From: Marisa cornuarietis
Taxonomy: Eukaryota; Mollusca; Gastropoda; Architaenioglossa; Ampullariidae
Assembly (NCBI GenBank): GCA_004794655.1
Contig: SMMW01000501.1
Coordinates: forward strand, 1-64,000
Direction: 5' to 3'
Length of the DNA: 64,000 nt
How positions within the stretch are numbered: the stretch's first letter is position 1; every line of letters starts with the position of its first letter. Made by a program: the position numbers and the translations under genes. The notes under the pieces are model-generated. The model made no database searches, had not been told where the DNA came from, and worked only from the letters and a program-made list of their open reading frames with translations. This document shows positions 50,541 through 64,000 of the stretch, one piece after another.

Positions 50541-51220
50541 CCAGCCAGTGAATGTGTCTGCTGATCGTGGATGTCACTCGTACCTACGTTACACCAGTGA
50601 CGTAACACAAGTCTCTAAAGTAAGCTTAACCGTTGTTTCAAGGTAAATATACCTGCGTGACTTGTCAACAAGCATTGAGAATCATGTAAACAAACAGACA
50701 GAGAGAGAGAGAGAGAGGAAGGGTTAAAATGATGGACGTGACCACGTGACCTGGTGAGCGAGTCATTAATCACAGCTTAAGTCTAATTTCTTTGTCCCTC
50801 TTTCTTTATTTCTTCTTCTCTTTTATTTTGTTTTCGTTTGTCCACTGTGTTTTTTATATCTTGACTCTCTTTAGCCACAACGCTGTTCTCTCTCTACTTA
50901 CTCTCTTTCTCTCTCCCTCACTCGCTGTCTAGCGGCACCGACTGCCAGCGGCTGAAGTTGTTGTTGCAGCACACAGCCCTGTTATAGGTACATTCGCACT
51001 CTCCCAGCATCTCATGTATATTGTATTCATTCTAATAAGCCACACTCTGCTGGCAGGAATCGGAGGACATCTGTATTCCTTGTAATAAACACTGGCATTC
51101 AAACATAAAAGTCAACTTCTATACTTTCATGACACGATGACAAAATGTCTGTCAAACTCTCTCTAACGAGTTCCCAAGAGTTAAGTGAGCTTGATGTCTG
51201 CAGATGTACAAGTACAATAT
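50541..51220. other. intergenic DNA without visible gene
   Basis: (GA)n at 50699-50716, CT-rich tract at 50800-50930. No gene. Confidence 0.5.
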
Positions 51221-51225
51221 TCCTC

Positions 51226-51560
51226 ACGGGTAATCTACAGTCCAGTACAATATTCCCCATGTGTCATCTACAGTCCAGTACAATATTCCCCATGTGTCAT
51301 CTACAGTCCAGTACAATATTCCCCATGTGTCATCTACAGTCCAGTACAATATTCCCCATGTGTCATCTAGAGTCCAATACATTTTCCCATGTGTTATGTA
51401 AAGTTCAGTATAATATACCCCATGTGTAAAATACAGTCCAGTACAATATTCCCCATGTGTCATCTAGAGTCGAATACATTTCCCATGTGTTATGTAGAGT
51501 CCAGTATAATATTCCCCATATGTCCTCTAGAGTCCAGTACAATATTCCCCATGGTTTTGA
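51226..51560. repeat. 33-bp minisatellite, about 10 copies
   Basis: The unit runs CAGTCCAGTACAATATTCCC then CATGTGTCATCTA (33 bp). The first units are near-identical; later ones diverge and vary in length (e.g. GAGTCGAATACATTTCCC). Open frames on both strands are repeat artefacts. Confidence 0.93.
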
Positions 51561-51634
51561 GAAAGTCAAGATGACCACATGTCGCGGAGAATAAAGAGAA
51601 AGCGGGTACAGGCTGCAAGCGAATCCACACTTGT

Positions 51635-52345
51635 GTGTATTGTGTGACTGTGTATTATGTGTTAATTTGTGTATTATGTGACTGTGTATTATGTGTTAAT
51701 TTGTGTATTATGTGACTGTGTATTATGTGTTAATTTGTGTATTATGTGACTGTGTATTACGTGACTTTGTATTATCTGTTGATGTGTGTATTATGTGACT
51801 GTGTATTATCTGTTGATGTGTGTATTATGTGACTGTGTATTATGTGACTGTGTATTATCTGTTGATGTGTGTATTATGTGACTGTGTATTATCTGTTGAT
51901 TTGTTTATTATGTGACTGTGTATTATCTGTTGATTTGTTTATTATGTGACTGTGTATTATCTGTTGATTTGTTTATTATGTGACTGTGTATTATATGTTG
52001 ATTTGTGTATTATGTGACTGTGTATTATATGTTGATTTGTGTATTATGTGACTGTGTATTATATGTTGATTTGTTTATTATGTGACTGTGTATTATCTGT
52101 TGATGTGTGTATTATGTGACTATGTATTATCTGTTGATTTGTTTATTATGTGACTGTGTATTATCTGTTAGATTGTGTATTGTGTGACTGTGTATTATAT
52201 GTTGATTTGTATATGATGTGACTGTATTATGTGTTGATGTGTGTCTGATGTGACTTGTATTATCTGTTGATGTATGTATTGTGTGACTGTGTATTATGTG
52301 TTCATGTGTGTGTTATATGACACGGTGTACCTTCTATTAATTTGC
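51635..52345. repeat. minisatellite of about 35-bp period
   Basis: GTGTATTATGTGACTGTGTA then TTATCTGTTGATTT recurs about 20 times with GTGTTAATTT and TTATATGTTG variants and some shorter units. It begins 75 bp after the previous array. Confidence 0.93.
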
Positions 52346-52986
<641 letters not shown>

Positions 52987-53245
52987 AGAGAAAGAGAAAT
53001 ACGGGAGACAAAAGCACACACATTTCGACAGACAGACAAGAAGAAGGAGCGTCTATCTATGTTTATGTTTTGTTTGTGAGAGCGCGATGGCTCACGTTGT
53101 TAACTGTAAGTGAGTAACTTTGTGAGTGAGTTTCTCTACTCAAGTCTCCCCTTCACATGCCGCCCACTCGAGTTTCTGTGTGAAGTCAACTCTCCACAAC
53201 ATGTAGAGTCAAGGTCGGCCACAGGAAGCTGCGCAAGTCAGACCC

Positions 53246-53432
53246 TCGTATCAATCAGTCAATCAGTCCTCTCTGTGTCGTCTGGCACGTGAGGCGACAA
53301 CAAGGGACCTCCATCTGCTTCTGTCTGCTGCTGTTCTGGGGGCTGTCTCCAGTCATAGACCTCTGCTCTTAAGGTCCTTCTCCAGGGTTCGCCTCCGCCT
53401 TTCTGTGGGCCTCCCTCTGTTCCTCTTACAGA
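53246..53432 (-). pseudogene. 3' end fragment of an RTE-like LINE
   Basis: On the minus strand: RGRPTERRRRTLEKDLKSRG then RTAADRSRWRSLVVASRARR, the conserved basic C-terminus also seen at 30.5-30.8 kb. It is followed by an ATCAATCAGTCAATCAGT tail like the (TCAA)n of that element. It is strongly 5'-truncated and of a different subfamily from the 30-kb copy. Confidence 0.78.
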
Positions 53433-54500
53433 CCCTCGTATACAGGATGTTAATTAAGGCCCTCGTGTTCCTGAAGTTAATTAAGGGTCACTGTGACGTC
53501 AGTTGTGCTTAACAAAGTAATGATTCATGTAACAGCGCCCCCTGTGTTGCTGGCCTCTTCACAGTTCCGGTAACTGTTAGTATGTGCTCTTGAGATTCTA
53601 GACAAGATATTTCTTATTAGAAGGCTGAGATGTGTATGGCGTCCTAACGCAACATAAATGTGATACGAGAACCTAACAAATCAGACAGGTGAACTTCACT
53701 AGCAGCTTAGAATGCCAAAAACACATGAGTCCATAGAAAGTATGTGGGACCCATGTTCTACACCAGGGGACCCATCTATTTTTGGCATTCTGTGCTGCTA
53801 GGGTTGTTACTTTGATGTTCACACCTGGACAGCCTCTGACAGACAATGATGTGTGTTTAGTGCTGTCCACACAGTGGTGTTTGTAGGATGCAGTCAGTGA
53901 CTTTCACATGAAGCAGAACAAGTTGTAAATCGTCTGCTAGCGTCCCTTTGTGGTAGCATCGTAGAGTGAAATACAAACTCTACAAAGCACTGGGTTATCT
54001 ACTAAAATTTTCCTTAAGATATGTTGACCGACCTGTGTCTGTCCAGTCTATATCTGTCTAGTCTATTTCCAACCAAATATCTTGTGTCAGCGAATGAAGG
54101 TCTATAGCCAAGCTCCATTATCTGAGAAGTTCACGCCGGAATATTCTTAACCGGTGAGCCTCTCCCCTTTGTCCACAATTACATGTTTAAAAGGACTGGT
54201 TAAGTGTTGTTTATAAACTATAGAGTTTATATCATAGTGAGATAGTGCCTTGATGTTTCACGTTTATATGCACGTTAAAGTCAGAAAAAATTGATATCCG
54301 TGGGTTGCCATACAAATCATGTGCTAGCTCTTTGGTGGTTTGTCGACAAGTGGTCTACTGTTCTAATTACTGGCAGCCCTGAGAGAGTATATAAGCGACA
54401 CATTTTCTTGCACAGAGAGAGAGAGAGTTTCATTATTGCTTCATTTGCTGTTTGTTTCCAGTGGTCATTATTGTTTATTGGTGACTTTTTAAACTGTCAG
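53433..54500. other. intergenic DNA with a fold-back at 53.7 kb
   Basis: A 23-24 bp inverted repeat (53699-53721 and 53778-53801) is noted separately. No gene. Confidence 0.5.
53685..53830. repeat. inverted repeat / fold-back element
   Basis: CTAGCAGCTTAGAATGCC followed by AAAAA (53699-53721) faces TTTTTGGCATTC TGTGCTGCTAG (53778-53801), with two mismatches. Weaker inverted similarity (CAGGTGAAC / GTTCACACCTG) extends the arms to about 53685 and 53830. The loop is about 55 bp. Confidence 0.75.
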
Positions 54501-54515
54501 GTGATTGTTGTCGTC

Positions 54516-54536
54516 ATGGGCAGCCTGTTGTTAAAG
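54516..54536 (+). CDS. candidate first exon of the MACPF gene
   Basis: ATG followed by six codons (MGSLLLK) ends at donor AAAG|GTAAGA. It could join the next candidate exon in phase 0. Very short, so support is weak; the 5' end of the MACPF gene is not resolved. Confidence 0.25.
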
Positions 54537-54672
54537 GTAAGAATTTGTAACATCTTTTATACTATGTTTAGTTGTACTAATGATACATGTAGTAGTTTTA
54601 TTATAGCTTAAGTATACACATATATAGTCTCTTAGTTGCTTAGATTTTTACTTTTTCTCTTTGTAAACCCAG

Positions 54673-54739
54673 GTACCACGAAGAGTAAAAATGTCATTGA
54701 AATACTTGTACCGTACTTGTATTCTGTCATATTTCTCAG
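54673..54739 (+). CDS. candidate second exon of the MACPF gene
   Basis: Acceptor TTTGTAAACCCAG and donor TCTCAG|GTAAAT bound an open 67-nt segment with a hydrophobic stretch (YLYRTCILSYFS), which could be a signal peptide or anchor. Phase 0 to phase 1. No direct link to the MACPF exon is proven. Confidence 0.25.
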
Positions 54740-55194
54740 GTAAATATTTAGTGGATACTTCAATCAAACACACATGTTTATTTATTTATATAAATTGCAA
54801 CTATAAGTAGACTCGTATGATTTGTAACGAAGATTTGATAATACAAATGACACCATAGACTATTAAACACAGCTACTGTGAACATAGTGAGCAGTGTACA
54901 TGTTAACTCAGCTTTGTCATGTGAATATCGTCTTTTCTGTCCGTGATTGATCTATTTTGGTAAAAAACAACCATTTAAACAACTTTTGTCTTTCAATCAA
55001 AGGCTCTCATGCTGATATTTTAACGGCCATATTGTTTGAATCACTCCAGGTTCTCACACTGACCCTGACCTTTGGTGTGGCCTTGAGATCAAACGCTTTA
55101 CCACAAAATACAGAAAATACACAAAGGTATATTGAGATCACGGGGTATCATATGAAATATATGAAGCTCTTTTAGCATTTAACTCTTTTAACTC

Positions 55195-55233
<39 letters not shown>

Positions 55234-55242
55234 CGACGATGA
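55195..55242. repeat. (GAT)n microsatellite
   Basis: About 13 GAT units then GACGAC. Confidence 0.95.
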
Positions 55243-55370
55243 AGACGTTATGTAGAAAGCATTTTCTTTATTTGCAAAGATCATTACATTTGTACTGAAA
55301 TATTTTTCCAGAGAATTTTATGTTTATAGCAAAGGACTGACCTTAAATAAAACATGTAATGGTTTCTACC

Positions 55371-55454
55371 AGCTCTGCTACCATTTTGTCTTCCTCGGAG
55401 CAGACTGTCAAAATGGCTGAAGATGACCAACAGTCGCCGACTACGGCAGGTGTG
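55371..55454 (+). CDS. candidate 5' exon of the MACPF gene
   Basis: Acceptor AATGGTTTCTACCAG and a strong donor GTGG|GTGAGT. The frame with an internal ATG ends in phase 1, and the MACPF exon at 57408 begins with the two bases needed. Whether this ATG is the start or an upstream exon supplies the signal peptide is open. Confidence 0.4.
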
Positions 55455-55642
55455 GGTGAGTAGTGATGATACCACACTAAGTGATCATTGTACAACAGCC
55501 ACTGGGACACTCCACTGACTATCATAACTCTAACAAGCACAGCACTACACACCACCGCATTATCTTCACACGGCCGCTCGCTTTACACAATAGAAAACTC
55601 GGCGAATACAAAGTCACGTAACACTGACTGGAAATCAATATA

Positions 55643-55643
<1 letters not shown>

Positions 55644-55698
<55 letters not shown>

Positions 55699-55710
55699 AC
55701 ACACACACAC
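55644..55710. repeat. (CA)n microsatellite
   Basis: CA units with two CACGCA interruptions. Confidence 0.95.
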
Positions 55711-55879
55711 AATACAAGAGCAGTTATATAATGTTTTAGTAATCATGTAACCAGATGGATATACTTTTTGCAAGACTAATAAAGTTAGTCGCGGCTCCTA
55801 AATCCCTGGAGCAAATCAGTCCCCTACTCTTTGTTGTTCCACGGAATTGGATGAAAGTTACCAGGGAGAATTTTCCCCT

Positions 55880-56525
55880 CTGCTACCTAGTCTAATACCT
55901 ATTCTAATATCTAGTCTAATATCTAGTCTAATATTTAGTCTAATACCTAGTCTAATATCTAGTCTAATATCTAGTCTAATATCTATACTAATATCTAGTC
56001 TAATATCTAGTCTAATATCTAGTCTAATACCTATTCTAATATCTAGTCTAATATTTAGTCTAATATCTAGTCTAATATCTAGTCTAATATCTATACTAAT
56101 ATCTAGTCTAATATCTAGTCTAATATCTAGTCTAATACCTATTCTAATATCTAGTCTAATATCTAGTCTAATATTTAGTCTAATATCTAGTCTAATACCT
56201 ATTCTAATATCTAGTCTAATATCTAGTCTAATATTTAGTCTAATATCTAGTCTAATATCTAGTCTAATATCTAGTTTAATACCTATTCTAATATCTAGTC
56301 TAATATTTAGTCTAATACCTAGTCTAATATCTAGTCTAATACCTATTCTAATATCTAGTCTAATATCTAGTCTAATATTTAGTCTAATACCTAGTCTAAT
56401 ATCTAGTCTAATATCTAGTCTAATATCTAGTCTAATATCTAGTTTAATACCTATTCTAATATCTAGTCTAATATCTATTCTAATATCTAGTCTAATATCT
56501 AGTCTAATACCTAGTCTAATAGCTT
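55880..56525. repeat. 12-bp minisatellite, about 53 copies
   Basis: Unit CTAGTCTAATAT, with variants CTAGTCTAATAC, CTATTCTAATAT, CTATACTAATAT and TTAGTCTAATAT. The 12-bp period keeps one frame open as a Leu/Ile/Ser artefact of about 230 residues. Confidence 0.96.
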
Positions 56526-57407
56526 GCGTTCTGTTTTTTTTTTAAACGATTCATTGGCACTTAGTCGACTTTGATATTCTCCTTTAAGGTGACTTCCCTA
56601 GTACCATGATGTGTGCTCTATGTTCTACGAATGTTTTAATTCTAGTTCTTAAACTCACGAGAACACACACACGCATGCACACACACGCACAGACACACAC
56701 GTACACACACGCAGGCAAGCACATAGGAAGTGATTCACAATATTTACACACACGTACCAACAAGAAAATCGTGACACAAGTGAGTAGCGTGGACACGGAG
56801 CTTAGACACGGGTACAAAGAACGAGCATGATACTCATATAATCCGCTAAAAACTGTAACAACTGTGTAAACCGGGTACTGGATATGGGAGGCTTGAAAAT
56901 GTTGGTGGAGTGTTATTCTTCATCAATAACAACCAACGCTGTTTTCCCCCAAAGTATTTCTTTATTATGGAGAACAGTTACGGGAGTACGTATGGACTGA
57001 AAATAGTTACGGGCATACATATCGAAAAAAGTGTTGCCCTGCAAATGAAACAGAAACTTATAACACAAAATACATACAATACACATTCAAAGTCTTAAAC
57101 CTTTCCAAACATATTCTATCATATCTTAACTTATTCCCCCCCCCACACACACACAGCGGAGTTAACATACTTCTTGACTAAGTGATCTATCACTTAAAAG
57201 AAAGGTCGTGAGGGACCGAGAGAGTAACTTCCCCTATAATACTCTCGCGGTCTCGTTTTCAGACCCCGAGACAACACATCAAATAAAATAATGAAAAAAG
57301 ATTATTAAAACAAAAATTATAATTTTTAAAATGTGTAATAACACATGGCTAACTGTCAGGGTGTTTTCTACCTTATCTCCGATCTCTATTTATTTTTCGA
57401 CTCAAAG
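56526..57407. other. intron or upstream region of the MACPF gene, no further feature
   Basis: (CA)-rich patch at 56665-56715. No exon recognised. Confidence 0.5.
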
Positions 57408-62485
<5,078 letters not shown>

Positions 62486-62486
62486 A

Positions 62487-62488
<2 letters not shown>

Positions 62489-62565
<77 letters not shown>

Positions 62566-62571
62566 AAGAAC
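62489..62571. repeat. (AAT)n(AAG)n compound microsatellite
   Basis: About 16 AAT units followed by about 11 AAG units, at the 3' end of the LINE copy, where the family has an (ATT)n tail. Confidence 0.95.
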
Positions 62572-64000
62572 AATATAATGAAGATTTTTATAGCTCATAT
62601 TCACACTCATAGAGAGCATGCTCTTAGCACTTAAAACGGGAAAGAGACATGGACTACATGGATAGAACACAAGGGGCGTAAGAATAAACGACAGTACTGA
62701 CGACAAACAGAAAACAGATGGAAAACACAAAAAAGACACCAAGTAACAGAACATAGAAAATAGAATGATTCTGCAGAGAAAGATGGATAGACAAGTACCA
62801 AGAGCAGAAGAGGGGAGGGTAAGAAGGACGAGCATTGTGTGGACTGTGTTAGGAGTAATGCTCAAAGAAGAGGTGCGTTTTCAGTGCAGATTTGAAGGAT
62901 TCAGTTGTAGGAGGGTGGCGGATATGGAAAGGAAGAAAATTCCATAGTTCTGCTGCACAGTAGCCGAAAATCCTGTGACCATATGTTGTTGTTCTGGTGA
63001 CAGGAGCAGTTAGGATACGGTCATCAGAGGAAGAGCGGAGTTGTCTGGCCGGGATGCAAGGGAAAAGAAGTTCAGAGAAATAATCAGGACAGGAGCCTGC
63101 AAAGAAATTAAAACACAGCACAGACAGTTTGTACTGGATGCGAGAACAGACGGGTAGCCAGTGTAGAAAACGAAGGAGAGGAGTGACATGGTCCCTTTTC
63201 GTTGCTCTAAGCACCAGACGTGTAGCGGAGTTCTGTACTCTCTGGAGTCTCTGAATGAGGGATGAGGGGCAGCCTGCCAGCAAGGAGTTGCAGTAATCAA
63301 GTCGAGAAACAACAAACACACAGACAAGAGTGTTGGTAGCGCGTGTAGAGAGAAAATGACGGATGGCACTGATCTTAGGGAGTTCAAAGTAGGCAGACTG
63401 ACAGACAGACAGCTGTAACATGTTTATCATAATAGACAGACTGACAGACAGCTGTAACATGTCTATCGAGTGTCTTGTCAGCAGTGACAATAAATCCCAG
63501 CTTCCTAACGAATGACGTGAAGGTGATGTTGCTGTCGCCCACCTTGATGTGATTGGGCAGACTGAGGAGCGACGGTTGATGTCTTCTTCTATGGCACAAG
63601 AGGGCTTCCATGTTATCATCATTTAGTTTAAGCTTGTTTTTTTACCATCCAGCCCTTGACATCACTAATAGAAGCTTGCAGAGAGCTAATAGCAGTGAGA
63701 GTCAGCCGGTGGAGTGGAACAGAAAAGTTGCGTGTCATCTGCATAGGACTGATGAGAAACCTGGTGAGACTGGATGCATGATGAAAGGGGTTTAGTGTGT
63801 AGGATAAACAGAACTGGGCCAAATACTGAGCCTTGGGGAACACCACAGAGAAGTGGAGCAGGGTGAGATGTTTGACCATCAACTAACACAGTCTGGGTCC
63901 TATCAGTGAGATAGGAGTTGAACCATGAGAGGGCAGGTCCAGAAATTCCGTAGAGGGTGTGGAGTCTATGAAGGAGCAGAGAGTGGTCTAAAGTGTAGAG
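62572..64000 (-). pseudogene. L2/CR1-like LINE, third copy, cut by window end
   Basis: On the minus strand it matches the 42-kb copy from its 3' end (CTCATATTCACACTCATAGA, GAGCATGCTCTTAGCAC) up through the RT. Frames 62849-63622 and 63628-63889 carry LRFLHWLPVCSRIQYKLSVL, FKSALKTHLFFEHYS and a GVPQGSVFGPVLFILHTKPL block. A local tandem duplication near 63400-63460 (AGACTGACAGACAGCTGTAA) and frame changes make it defective. It continues right of the window, probably inside the MACPF-FReD gene. Confidence 0.88.

Noticed and set aside
51145..51574. ORFs with repeated SSTIFPMCHLQ
   Set aside because: 33-bp minisatellite artefact, open on both strands.
54957..55175. Plus-strand ORF with a possible exon (acceptor at about 54992) upstream of MACPF
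   Set aside because: The phase chain to 55371 and 57408 could not be made consistent, and the sequence has no signal-peptide character.
55847..56545. ORF of about 232 residues made of ISSL/IPIL repeats
   Set aside because: Product of the 12-bp minisatellite; ends abruptly with the array.

Overview
The window looks like intron-rich, repeat-dense genomic DNA from an invertebrate animal, most probably a mollusc. The reasons are widely spaced small exons with GT..AG borders, very abundant (CA)n/(CAT)n/(GATA)n microsatellites, several minisatellites, and a mix of L2/CR1-like LINEs, RTE-like LINEs, a Ty3/gypsy element and a hAT relic. Species was not determined. No bacterial-style operons, rRNA, convincing tRNA genes or CRISPR arrays were seen.

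Two real host genes can be traced exon by exon, and they diverge head to head. The first, on the minus strand from about 38.7 kb leftward past 3.6 kb, is a large secreted or membrane receptor. I find 26 candidate exons (about 1,330 codons): a signal peptide, an unrecognised Cys-containing N-terminal part, several EGF-like modules (MEGF/laminin type plus one calcium-binding type), a PKD-like beta-sandwich segment, and a receptor-for-egg-jelly (REJ) region leading to a probable pre-GPS region. It is best called a polycystin-1-like/REJ protein; its 3' part (GPS, membrane helices, PLAT) would lie left of the window. Of 25 exon junctions, 21 agree in codon phase.

The second gene, on the plus strand from about 57.4 kb (perhaps 54.5 kb) to beyond 61.4 kb, encodes a MACPF (perforin-like) domain followed by PAN/apple-like and EB/EGF-like modules and then a fibrinogen-related domain (FReD). 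All junctions after the MACPF exon agree in phase, and the inserted modules sit on symmetric 1-1 exons. This MACPF plus FReD chain is the most interesting find: a pore-forming-type domain joined to a recognition domain used by invertebrate immune lectins.

Layout: 1-3150, a 68-bp satellite. 3.6-15.6 kb, the 3' half of the visible REJ gene with microsatellites. 16.0-17.4 kb, a broken L2-like LINE. 18.1-19.9 kb, a decayed hAT transposase. 19.9-22.0 kb, REJ/EGF exons. 23.4-27.9 kb, a complete Ty3/gypsy retrotransposon with identical LTRs. 28.7 kb, an EGF exon. 30.4-33.56 kb, a decayed RTE LINE. 33.6-38.7 kb, the 5' exons, with a 33-bp minisatellite. 41.9-45.9 kb, a nearly complete L2-like LINE carrying a solo LTR. 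46-54 kb, mainly non-coding with tandem arrays and one unrecognised ORF. 54.5-61.4 kb, the MACPF-FReD gene. 62.5-64 kb, another LINE copy. A fold-back (MITE-like) family of about 330 bp occurs at least four times. Almost all mobile elements sit in introns of the two host genes or between them.
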